Shown: piece by piece, positions 1 to 6,622 of the stretch
Layout of the letters: each line of letters begins with the position of its first letter
Numbering within the stretch: position 1 is the stretch's first letter
Assembly: GCA_044222395.1 (NCBI GenBank)
Contig: JBGANK010000084.1
Coordinates: 1 to 9,905 of the forward strand
DNA from: JAEUMD01 sp044222395
Lineage (GTDB): Bacteria > Pseudomonadota > Alphaproteobacteria > Rhizobiales > Hyphomicrobiaceae
Direction of reading: 5' to 3'
DNA length: 9,905 nucleotides
Position numbers and translations under genes: made by a program
The notes under the pieces: generated by a model
Seen by the model: only the letters and a program-made list of their open reading frames with translations
What the model was told of the DNA's origin: nothing
Databases searched by the model: none

Positions 1-336
1 ACGGTCGGAAATGCCAGAGAGGCAAAAGCCTGGATCGAACAGCATGGCTACTCGTCGATCATTCTCGTCACGTCAAATTTCCATATGCCGAGATCTACGA
101 CTGAGTTTGCGATTGCCATGCCCAATGTTCGCATCCTGCCACATCCGGTGGTGCCGCGCGGCTTTCCAACCGAATCGTGGTGGCTGCATGCCGCCACCGC
201 ACGAATCCTGCTGTCGGAATACCTGAAGTTCCTGCCCACTGCGCTACGTCTCGCTACCGATCGCGTGATGGGGCCGCTCCATTCGAGCGCGATTGCGGTA
301 ACCGGCAGCAAGGCACCTGGTCAGGCGCGGCTATGA
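1..336 (+). CDS. YdcF family (DUF218) protein, C-terminal part
   Basis: This is the 3' part of a gene cut by the window edge. Frame 1 is open from base 1 to the TGA at 334-336 and gives 111 residues. The visible sequence has the late part of a DUF218/YdcF fold: a T-x-x-NA-rEA helix start near residues 1-10, a hydrophobic strand ending in the family signature TSNFHMPRS (residues 24-32), and a tail with W/H/A-rich and EYLKFL segments (59-78). YdcF proteins are usually membrane-anchored or periplasmic, and their biochemical role is poorly defined, with cell-envelope functions suggested for relatives. The stop lies 13 bases before the plsC start, so the two genes are probably co-transcribed. In related bacteria I recall ydcF downstream of ftsEX, but nothing in the window shows that. 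The family call is fairly secure and the function is unknown. Confidence 0.82.
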   Translation, partial: TVGNAREAKAWIEQHGYSSIILVTSNFHMPRSTTEFAIAMPNVRILPHPVVPRGFPTESWWLHAATARILLSEYLKFLPTALRLATDRVMGPLHSSAIAVTGSKAPGQARL

Positions 337-349
337 ACGCACGTGATTC

Positions 350-1117
350 ATGCTGAGATCGATCGTCTTCTCCATCGTGTTCTATATCAACACCGCGGTG
401 TTCCTGGTGATCGGCTCGCCGCTGCTGCTCGGTCCGCGTCGCTGGGCGATGGCGGGTCTAAATGCGCACGCTCATGCCTCGCTCTTCTGGCTCAAGCTGA
501 TCGTCGGCACCAAACTCGAGGTGCGCGGGCGAGAGAACCTGCCGGAGGGTCCGGTGCTGATCGCGGCCAAGCACCAGTCGGCGTGGGACACGTTCGCGCT
601 CATCACGTTGTTTCGCGACCCGGCGATGGTGATGAAGGCGGAGCTCGGGTGGATTCCGTTCTACGGCTGGTTCAGCCACAAGTTCCAGCACATCTTCGTG
701 CAGCGGGAGCGCGGGCCGTCGGCGTTGAAGCGTCTCATTCGCGACGCGCGCGAGCGGGTGGCGGCGGGGCGCGAGATCGTCATCTTCCCTGAAGGCACGC
801 GGCGAGCTCCGGGAGCGGCCCCTGACTACAAGTCGGGCGTCGTCGCGCTCTATGAGGCGCTCGACGTGCCGTGCGTACCACTGGCGCTCAATTCGGGACT
901 GTTCTGGCCGCGCCGCAAGCTCGAGCGTTATCCGGGCACGATCGTCGTCGCGTTCCTCGAGCCGGTGCCGCCGGATCTTCCAAGGGCGGCGTTCCGGCAT
1001 GTGCTCGAGGAGCGGATCGAAACGGCGACCGCGAACCTCGTCGCTGAAGCGCGCACGAAGGATCCCAACCTGCCCAGGCCGGTGGTCGAGAACGGTGCGG
1101 CGAAGGCGACTACATAA
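350..1117 (+). CDS. plsC: 1-acyl-sn-glycerol-3-phosphate acyltransferase (PlsC-type)
   Basis: This 255-residue protein belongs to the PlsC/LPLAT family, which transfers a fatty acyl group to lysophosphatidic acid at the inner membrane to make phosphatidic acid, the phospholipid precursor. An N-terminal hydrophobic segment (about residues 5-27) would anchor it. Motif I, H-x4-D, is seen as HQSAWD with H75 and D80. Motif II-like IFVQRERG lies at 115-122, motif III FPEGTR at 146-151, and a motif IV-like VPLALNSG at 176-183. All the catalytic motifs are intact and the length is normal. The ATG at 350 has no strong Shine-Dalgarno sequence, but it is the only start that keeps the membrane segment, and it lies 13 bases after the ydcF stop. 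Substrate specificity within the LPLAT superfamily cannot be read from motifs alone, so an ornithine-lipid or other lyso-lipid acyltransferase remains possible. The plsC position next to ydcF favours the housekeeping role. Confidence 0.9.
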   Translation: MLRSIVFSIVFYINTAVFLVIGSPLLLGPRRWAMAGLNAHAHASLFWLKLIVGTKLEVRGRENLPEGPVLIAAKHQSAWDTFALITLFRDPAMVMKAELGWIPFYGWFSHKFQHIFVQRERGPSALKRLIRDARERVAAGREIVIFPEGTRRAPGAAPDYKSGVVALYEALDVPCVPLALNSGLFWPRRKLERYPGTIVVAFLEPVPPDLPRAAFRHVLEERIETATANLVAEARTKDPNLPRPVVENGAAKATT

Positions 1118-1202
1118 GACCGGCTTCATGATTGCTCGGCTGACCCATTCGCTGGTTGCGCCAGCGGCCGTTCGAGCCTCGACAATCGCAGAAACAATAA
1201 TA

Positions 1203-1217
1203 GAACTTTAATAGAAC
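1203..1217 (+). promoter_or_regulatory. Putative LexA operator (alphaproteobacterial SOS box)
   Basis: The sequence reads GAAC-TTTAATA-GAAC, a perfect match to the alphaproteobacterial LexA direct-repeat operator GAAC-N7-GAAC (GTTC-N7-GTTC on the other strand). The spacer is AT-rich. The box ends 5 bases before a -35-like TTGACT and lies 70 bases upstream of the nrdJ start codon. By chance, this 8-base pattern in either orientation is expected about 0.005 times in the 170-base gap. LexA binding is inferred and no lexA gene is in the window. Confidence 0.6.
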
Positions 1218-1222
1218 ATTCA

Positions 1223-1251
1223 TTGACTCGGGCTGCGCCTTCCCATATCCT
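1223..1251 (+). promoter_or_regulatory. Candidate sigma-70 promoter of nrdJ
   Basis: The -35 hexamer TTGACT (1223-1228) is separated by 17 bases from the -10 hexamer TATCCT (1246-1251). They match the consensus at five and four of six positions. The predicted transcript would start near 1258 and have a leader of about 30 bases. The -35 overlaps a GANTC site (GACTC, 1225-1229), the target of the alphaproteobacterial CcrM methylase. The LexA-like box lies just upstream. Confidence 0.5.
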
Positions 1252-1287
1252 CGCGAGACACTGAAAGACGCGCATTGAAGGCCCAAC

Positions 1288-3939
1288 ATGTCGGAGTCTA
1301 CTGCCTCCTCGGTCGATATCCCGTTCCGCGCGCGGATCGCGGAGGAGATCTGGCGCAGCAAGTACCGGCTGAGCCGGCCGGATGGCTCGGGCGAGGCGAG
1401 CCTGGCGGAGACGTTCGCGCGCGTTGCTCATGCGGCGGCGGCCGCCGAAAAGGGCGGAGGGCGGGTCAGGGCGCAGTGGGCCGAGACGTTCCTTGCGGCG
1501 ATGGCGGATCTCGGCTTCCTGCCGGCCGGGCGGATTCTGGCCGGGGCGGGCACGGGGCGCGACGTGACGCTCTTCAACTGCTTCGTCATGGGGACCATCC
1601 CCGACGACCTGGGCGGCATTTTCCAGAATTTGCGCGAGGCGGCGCTGACGCTGCAGCAGGGCGGGGGCATCGGCTACGATTTTTCGACGCTCCGGCCCAA
1701 GGGCGCGCCGGTGAAGAGCCTGGGCGCCGAGGCGTCGGGCCCCTTGAGCTTCATGGAGGTGTGGGACGCGATGTGCCGCACGATCATGTCGGCAGGCTCG
1801 CGGCGCGGGGCGATGATGGCGACGATGCGGGCGGACCATCCCGACATCGAGGCTTTCATCGCGGCCAAGTCGGAGGCGGGCCGGCTCAACAATTTCAATC
1901 TGTCGGTGCTGGTGAGCGATGCGTTCCTGGAGAAGGTGCGCGGCGATGGCGACTGGGATCTGGTGTTCGGCGGCCAAGTCTACCGGACGGTGCGCGCGCG
2001 CCAGCTTTGGCAGCGCATCATGCGTGCCACCTACGACTACGCAGAGCCGGGCGTGATCTTCATCGACCGCATCAACGCTGGCAACAACCTCGCCTACTGC
2101 GAAACGATTGCGGCGACCAATCCGTGCGGCGAGCAGCCGCTGCCGCCCTATGGTGCCTGCCTGCTGGGCTCGATCAACCTGGCCGAACTGGTCTCGGATC
2201 GGTTCGAGGCGGGCGCCGGCATCGACCGCGGACGGCTCGAAGCGCGCGTGGCGACTGCGGTTCGGATGCTCGACAACGTCATCGACATCTCGCGCTATCC
2301 GCTCGCCCGGCAACGCCAGGAGGCCAAGGCCAAGCGGCGGATCGGGCTTGGCATCACGGGACTTGCCGACGCGCTGATCTTCATGGGTCTGCGCTACGAC
2401 AGCGCGGCGGGGCGGGAACTGGCCGGGGAATGGATGCGCACGATCCAGCGCAGTGCCTACCGGGCGAGCGCCGAACTTGCCGCGGAGAAGGGCGCCTTTC
2501 CGCTTTATGACCGCAAGGCAATCCTGGCAGCGCCCAATGTCGCCGCGCTCGATGAGGAAACGCGGCGTCTGATCGCCCGGCACGGGCTGCGCAACGGCTG
2601 CCTCACTTCGATCGCACCGACCGGCACCATCTCGCTGCTGGCGGGCAACGTATCGAGCGGCGTCGAGCCGGTGTTCGACTTCCGCTACCGTCGCCATGTG
2701 CTGGGTGTGGACGGCCAGCGGCACGAGGAGACGGTGGAGGATTTCGCCTACGCCAGCTTCCGGCGCAGGTTCGGCGCGGACCGGCCGCTGCCGGAACCCT
2801 TCGTGCGCGCCCAGGACCTCGCGCCCAGCGCCCATCTCGCCATGCAGGCGGCGTTGCAGCGGCACGTCGACAGCTCGATCTCCAAGACCATAACGGTGCC
2901 CGCCCAGATGTCGTTTGCCGATTTCGAGGCAATCTACCTGGAGGCCGACGCGCTCGGCCTCAAGGGCTGCACGACCTACCGGCCGAACCGGGTGACTGGG
3001 GCGGTGCTGGAGACGGCTGCCGCTGCCGAACCCCCAGCGGATCGGGCACCCGAGGCTGCCGCAGCTGGCGAGGCAACGCACGTGGCAGCGGAGGAGCCGG
3101 CCCTCAGGGGCGACGTGCGCGCCGATCGGGTCGCCGCGCCGCATGGCGGGCTGGGAACGGCGATGCGCACAGCGGCAGCCGGCGACGTCGTCTACATGGC
3201 AAAGCCGCTGGAGCGCGATCCGGTGCTTGCCGGCTTTACCTACAAGCTCAAGTGGCCGGCGAGCGACCATGCCATCTACGTCACCATCAACGACATCGAG
3301 ACGGGCGGCCGCCGACGTCCGTTCGAGATCTTCATCAACACCCGCAACCTTGAGCACTATGCCTGGACGGTGGCGCTGACGCGCATGATCAGCGCGGTGT
3401 TCCGACGTGGTGGCGACGTCGCCTTCGTCGCCGAGGAGCTGAAGGCCGTGTTCGATCCGCAGGGCGGGCAGTGGCTCGGTGGACGCTACGTGCCGAGCCT
3501 GCTGGCAGCGATCGGCGACGTGATCGAGCGGCATCTGATCGAGATCGGGTTCCTGGGCCGCAGCGGGCAGTCGCTCGAGCTGCCCGAGGTGGCCGTGGAG
3601 GACATCGAGGTCAGCAGGCTGCAGGCAGAGGCGCTGCAGGCCGCAAAGGACGAGTCGACGATGCTGCGGCCGGCTCCCGGCCAGGAGCGGGGCGGAACGG
3701 GTGCACGCCGGTCCCCGTCGCGTCCGGGCGATGGTGCGGGCAGCGGTGTTGCTGGCGGTGCGGTGGGCGGTGACGGTGCGGGAGGCCGTATGGCGGGTGG
3801 AGCGGCGGGTGGTCCGGATGCCAGCGCAGCGGCCAGCGGCGCGCCGACGCGTTTCTGTCCGCGCTGCTCCTCGCCGCATGTCGATCGCAAGGAGGGATGC
3901 TGGGTGTGCCGCGACTGTGGCTTTTCCAAATGCGGGTAA
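1288..3939 (+). CDS. nrdJ: Adenosylcobalamin-dependent (class II) ribonucleotide reductase
   Basis: This 883-residue cytoplasmic enzyme reduces ribonucleotides to deoxyribonucleotides, using coenzyme B12 to generate the active-site thiyl radical without oxygen or a small subunit. The catalytic barrel shows the redox cysteine C98 (FNCFV), the N278-C280-E282 triad in NPCGEQPL with C280 as the radical cysteine, and the partner cysteine C291 (YGACLLGSINL). The C280 to C291 spacing of 11 is typical of class II enzymes. The phosphate-binding loop APTGTIS is at 443-449. Residues 640-755 form a TSCPD-type domain (KLKWPAS, YVTINDI, PFEIFINTRN). The C-terminus is a cysteine tail with C857, C860, C871, C874, C877 and C882, ending in GFSKCG, typical of the electron-relay end of these enzymes. 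Two low-complexity linkers are visible: Ala/Glu-rich at 574-630 and Gly/Ala-rich at 795-853. I see no N-terminal ATP-cone, so overall activity control by dATP may be absent. The ATG at 1288 has GAAGG (1277-1281) 6 bases upstream. Many alphaproteobacterial NrdJ proteins are much longer (about 1200 residues), so this may be a second, inducible reductase. Confidence 0.93.
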   Translation: MSESTASSVDIPFRARIAEEIWRSKYRLSRPDGSGEASLAETFARVAHAAAAAEKGGGRVRAQWAETFLAAMADLGFLPAGRILAGAGTGRDVTLFNCFVMGTIPDDLGGIFQNLREAALTLQQGGGIGYDFSTLRPKGAPVKSLGAEASGPLSFMEVWDAMCRTIMSAGSRRGAMMATMRADHPDIEAFIAAKSEAGRLNNFNLSVLVSDAFLEKVRGDGDWDLVFGGQVYRTVRARQLWQRIMRATYDYAEPGVIFIDRINAGNNLAYCETIAATNPCGEQPLPPYGACLLGSINLAELVSDRFEAGAGIDRGRLEARVATAVRMLDNVIDISRYPLARQRQEAKAKRRIGLGITGLADALIFMGLRYDSAAGRELAGEWMRTIQRSAYRASAELAAEKGAFPLYDRKAILAAPNVAALDEETRRLIARHGLRNGCLTSIAPTGTISLLAGNVSSGVEPVFDFRYRRHVLGVDGQRHEETVEDFAYASFRRRFGADRPLPEPFVRAQDLAPSAHLAMQAALQRHVDSSISKTITVPAQMSFADFEAIYLEADALGLKGCTTYRPNRVTGAVLETAAAAEPPADRAPEAAAAGEATHVAAEEPALRGDVRADRVAAPHGGLGTAMRTAAAGDVVYMAKPLERDPVLAGFTYKLKWPASDHAIYVTINDIETGGRRRPFEIFINTRNLEHYAWTVALTRMISAVFRRGGDVAFVAEELKAVFDPQGGQWLGGRYVPSLLAAIGDVIERHLIEIGFLGRSGQSLELPEVAVEDIEVSRLQAEALQAAKDESTMLRPAPGQERGGTGARRSPSRPGDGAGSGVAGGAVGGDGAGGRMAGGAAGGPDASAAASGAPTRFCPRCSSPHVDRKEGCWVCRDCGFSKCG

Positions 3940-4364
3940 TCGGAGGGACGTGCCGCTGGACGCGTTGGACCGCGCCCTCATGTGAAGGTGTGTCCGGTGC
4001 GGCGCGTGCCGTGTGTGCGCTGCACATCGGTCGGGCCCGAGGCTTATCAACGGCAAATCGGCTCGCGCGCGGAGGTCGGGCGCGGATCCAGACGCGTGCA
4101 ACGATGCCGCGCGGCAACAGCCCGACCAGCGTGTTCGATTTCGCAAGCGCACAGCAGTGCGGCGCAAGATTGCGTTAAGAGATTGGCCCGCATAACGGGC
4201 ATGACGCGACGATGGCGCGACGACGAAACATGGTTTTACCCGTTATTTGCCAAAAGTTCAGAAGACCCGGGGCGAGCCACAATTAAGCTAGAACTTTCGG
4301 GCACACTGCGACCCGCTTCATAAGCACGTTCAAGTGCGTTGAGTTGCCGTGGGGGTTGTTCGTC
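3940..4364. other. Gap of 425 bases after nrdJ with hairpins, no convincing gene
   Basis: I find no reading frame here with a ribosome site and protein-like composition. The frame open from 3982 to 4323 gives an Arg/Ser/Ala-rich product of shadow type. The structure is confined to the right half. There is a perfect 5-bp hairpin GCCCG-CATAA-CGGGC at 4186-4200. Its right arm ATAACGGG (4192-4199) can alternatively pair with CCCGTTAT (4239-4246). An inverted pair AAAGTTC (4253-4259) and GAACTTT (4291-4297) also occurs. CGCGACGA is repeated at 4205-4212 and 4216-4223, 11 bases apart. No T-run follows the first hairpin, so it is not a classic terminator. The promoter of the downstream gene should lie here, but no clean -35/-10 pair is visible. 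Confidence 0.5.
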
Positions 4365-4808
4365 ATGAGTGCGCGTATCATCAATTTCGAAGAGGCTCGG
4401 GCCAGCCGGGCGAAGACGTGTATGAAGCAACTGACGGTCGCAACGAGCGTTGATCCCGCCCCCGAACTCATGGAACGCTTCCAGTTCTGGACCGGCGCAT
4501 CCGGACGGCGCTACGTGCATACGATTTATACGCTGATGGACTGCCCGGCTCTCAGTTCGGGCAACGTGATCCTGGTCAAGCGGGGAACCGGGGGCCAGCG
4601 TACGGTGCTCGACATCAATCTGCTGGGTCCGAATTCGCCGACTCTCAACCTCGCCGAGATCCGCCAGCGCGGCGCGACGCTGGGCGCCAACGAGGTGCAT
4701 GTGCACCTGCTGGCAGAGAACGAGCGCGAGGCTCAGCGGATCGCCTTCGACCTGCAGTGCGGGCATCCCGACCATACCGGTGCCCACGCGTCGACCACAC
4801 AGCACTAA
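4365..4808 (+). CDS. Conserved-looking hypothetical protein, 147 residues
   Basis: I do not recognise this family. The protein begins MSARIINFEEARASR and appears soluble, with no signal peptide or membrane segment. Residues 37-90 read like alternating strands (MERFQFWTG, RRYVHTIYTL, GNVILVKRG, RTVLDINLLG). Residues 95-131 suggest helix-strand-helix (NLAEIRQRGATLGA, EVHVHLLA, EREAQRIAFDLQ). A compact alpha/beta fold is therefore likely. There are three cysteines (C19, C60, C132) and a His-rich end (H134, H137, H141, H147), but no obvious CxxC or catalytic signature. The start at ATG 4365 is preferred to the in-frame TTG at 4344, because GTGGGGG (4349-4355) lies 9 bases upstream of it. The composition is less Arg/Ala-skewed than the shadow frames, and the reading frame uses GC-rich third positions like its neighbours. 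It stands alone, convergent with the chaC-like gene. Its function is unknown. Confidence 0.72.
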   Translation: MSARIINFEEARASRAKTCMKQLTVATSVDPAPELMERFQFWTGASGRRYVHTIYTLMDCPALSSGNVILVKRGTGGQRTVLDINLLGPNSPTLNLAEIRQRGATLGANEVHVHLLAENEREAQRIAFDLQCGHPDHTGAHASTTQH

Positions 4809-4903
4809 ATTCTGCGCTGAGCCTTGCATTCTGAAAGCGCCGTCTTTGAGCACTTGATTGCGTCGCTGCGCAGTCGCCCGCTGCTCGATTTTTCTGCTGT
4901 GCT

Positions 4904-5602
4904 TCAGGCGATGTTCCGGCGATAGCAGAAGCGCCGGCGCACGTCAGGGCGCATTGTGCGCACGTACCGCGGCACAGCGTGGTGGAGCGACTCCATTCTG
5001 CGCAGCGCGGCAGCACGCGGCGAGGCCAAGCCTGCATACGATTCGCGCGCAAATAGAGCTCCGATGACGACCATCAACCGCTGCAGCTCAGGCTCGCGGA
5101 TGCCGAGTTTGGCCATGTGCCGCAGCGTGTTGATCACATAGTCGAGGTTGACACCCGAGAGCCCTCGCGCGGCCCGGATCAGACGCGCCTGCTGGGCCAG
5201 CGAAAGATGTCCGGCATAGCTCGGATGCGCGCGTTCAACCAGATAGGCAACTGCCGTCACGATACGCGGATCACAAGTGCCGCCGGCGGCATGCAGTTCG
5301 ACGGGCAGGCGGGCCTCGCGGTAGACGCCGTTGACCTGCTCGCGGGCGCGCAGGTAGTGCAATGTTTCCGATGCGATGGCGGCCTCGACGCGATAGGCAA
5401 CGCCCTCGCACAGGCCGCCGCGATCGAGCCCCAGGACGAGGCCTGGGCGGGCTGCTGAACCGCGATGATGGACGCTCGTCACGCAGAAGCCGCGGGAGTA
5501 GCCGACCAGGCGTGCGAGCGATCTTTCGACGTAGGCGAATCCCGGCCGCCACATCAGCGAGCCGTAGCCGAAAATCCAAAGTTCATGGTCGCTGGTTGTC
5601 AT
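4904..5602 (-). CDS. ChaC-type gamma-glutamylcyclotransferase
   Basis: The 232-residue protein matches the ChaC branch of gamma-glutamylcyclotransferases, cytosolic enzymes that cleave glutathione to 5-oxoproline and Cys-Gly. The substrate-binding signature FGYGSLMWRPGF is at 11-22, and the conserved pattern GYSRGFCVTSVHHRG at 34-48. CEGVAYRV at 65-72 precedes the catalytic-glutamate region RAREQVNGVY (85-94), where E88 aligns with the catalytic Glu of REKGGY in eukaryotic ChaC2. The late segment SGVNLDYVINTLRHM matches the family's SGxNxxYL helix. The C-terminal 40 residues are Arg-rich. I chose the ATG at 5602 over an in-frame TTG at 5620, since it places the family's first strand (ELWIFGYGSL) next to the N-terminus. 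The gene follows tyrC on the same strand after 63 bases and may be read from the hisC promoter. Its last codon faces the end of the hypothetical gene, with a 95-base convergent gap. The specific substrate, glutathione or another gamma-glutamyl amine, is inferred. Confidence 0.87.
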   Translation of the reverse strand: MTTSDHELWIFGYGSLMWRPGFAYVERSLARLVGYSRGFCVTSVHHRGSAARPGLVLGLDRGGLCEGVAYRVEAAIASETLHYLRAREQVNGVYREARLPVELHAAGGTCDPRIVTAVAYLVERAHPSYAGHLSLAQQARLIRAARGLSGVNLDYVINTLRHMAKLGIREPELQRLMVVIGALFARESYAGLASPRAAALRRMESLHHAVPRYVRTMRPDVRRRFCYRRNIA

Positions 5603-5665
5603 CCGATTTTGGCGCGCCAATCAATGCGCATCAGGTTTCATCTGCTCGGCCGAGCCGGACTGCCC

Positions 5666-6622
5666 TCAAGACTTGTCCCTTTGCTGCGCCGGACCCGCCG
5701 CTTGCCGGCCGAAGTTGGGAACCGCCGTATCCTGGCCTGCCTCGACGATGCTGCGGCGGATGGCGCGCGCCTCGGTGAAGAGGCGGAACAGCGTGTCGCC
5801 GTCGTCGGCGCGGATCGCCTGTTCGAGAGTGCCGAGGTCTTCGCCGAAGCGATTGAGCATGTGCAGGACCGCGTCCTTGTTGTTCAAGAAGATGTCGCGC
5901 CACATGACAGGGTCGGACGCGGCGATGCGCGTGAAGTCGCGGAAGCCGCCAGCGGAAAACTGGATCACCTCCGAGTCGGTCACGCGCTTCAAGTGCTCGG
6001 CGGTGTTGACGATGTTGAAGGCGATCAAGTGCGGCAGATGCGAGGTGATGGCGAGCACCAGGTCGTGGTGCTCGGGCGTCATCACTTCCACTCTGGAGCC
6101 GAGCCCCTCCCAGAACGCCTTGAGCTTTTGCGTTGCATCGGCGGCAACGCCTTCGGGCGGCGTCAGGATGGTCCAGCGGCCGTCGAACAATTCCGCAAAG
6201 CCGGACTCGGGGCCGGAGAACTCGGTACCGGCGATGGGATGGCCCGGCACGAAATGCACGGAGCCCGGTAGGTGCGGCGCCATATCGGCAACGATCGACG
6301 ATTTGACCGAGCCGACGTCGGAGACGATCGCGCCTTCGCCCAAATGCGGGCCGATCTCCTTGGCGATCCGCCCACACACGCCTACCGGCGTGCAGATGAT
6401 GACGAGATCGGCGCTGGCCACGGCCTCCACTGCGGTCGCATAGGCCTTGTCGACGAGGCTGAGGCGCAATGCGGTGTCGCGCGTCTTTTCCGTCGCCGAC
6501 GAGCCAACAATCTCACCCACCAGGCCGCCGTGACGACGCGCGGCATGGCTGATCGAGGAGCCGATGAGGCCGATACCGATGAGAGCGAGCCGCCTGAACA
6601 TCGGCCGGGTTGCATTTGTCAT
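5666..6622 (-). CDS. tyrC: Prephenate/arogenate dehydrogenase (TyrA family)
   Basis: This 318-residue cytosolic enzyme oxidatively decarboxylates prephenate to 4-hydroxyphenylpyruvate (or arogenate to tyrosine), the committed step to tyrosine. The N-terminal Rossmann fold carries the dinucleotide motif GIGLIGSS (16-23). SDVGSVK (101-107) and the catalytic-histidine motif GHPIAGTE (127-134, H128) follow. The helical dimerisation domain holds SHLPHLIAF (194-202) and GGFRDFTRIAASDPVMW (225-241), which supplies prephenate-binding residues. No chorismate mutase or ACT domain is fused, so it is the monofunctional cyclohexadienyl type. The ATG at 6622 overlaps the hisC stop as TGATG, which points to translational coupling. 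A longer open frame upstream (to 6886) is only antisense overlap inside hisC. Cofactor (NAD or NADP) and the preference for prephenate over arogenate cannot be read securely. Confidence 0.93.
   Translation of the reverse strand: MTNATRPMFRRLALIGIGLIGSSISHAARRHGGLVGEIVGSSATEKTRDTALRLSLVDKAYATAVEAVASADLVIICTPVGVCGRIAKEIGPHLGEGAIVSDVGSVKSSIVADMAPHLPGSVHFVPGHPIAGTEFSGPESGFAELFDGRWTILTPPEGVAADATQKLKAFWEGLGSRVEVMTPEHHDLVLAITSHLPHLIAFNIVNTAEHLKRVTDSEVIQFSAGGFRDFTRIAASDPVMWRDIFLNNKDAVLHMLNRFGEDLGTLEQAIRADDGDTLFRLFTEARAIRRSIVEAGQDTAVPNFGRQAAGPAQQRDKS

Noticed and set aside
458..1129. Minus-strand open frame antisense to plsC
   Set aside because: The product is dominated by Arg, Glu, Leu and His with no motif, while the plus strand encodes all four PlsC motifs.
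1118..1287. Cobalamin riboswitch or NrdR box upstream of the B12-dependent reductase
   Set aside because: I looked for the B12-box core and for paired ACA-rich NrdR palindromes and found neither. The predicted leader of about 30 bases is also too short for a cobalamin aptamer.
1126..4167. Minus-strand open frame of about 1013 codons antisense to nrdJ
   Set aside because: It mirrors nrdJ in a GC-rich gene where stop codons are rare on the opposite strand. The product is Arg/His/Ala-rich with no recognisable domain, and nrdJ is unambiguous on the plus strand.
3982..4323. Plus-strand open frame of 113 codons after nrdJ
   Set aside because: There is no Shine-Dalgarno, the composition is Arg/Ser/Ala-rich like shadow frames, it runs through the hairpin region, and it has no recognisable domain.
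4809..4903. Bidirectional terminator between the convergent genes
   Set aside because: GCGCT/AGCGC arms around 4814-4840 and a T5 run near 4888 are present, but the stem is only 5 bp with a long loop and is not adjacent to the T-run.
5644..5655. Palindrome GCTCGGCCGAGC after tyrC
   Set aside because: It is perfect but has no loop and no T-run. In GC-rich DNA it is not enough to call a terminator or operator.
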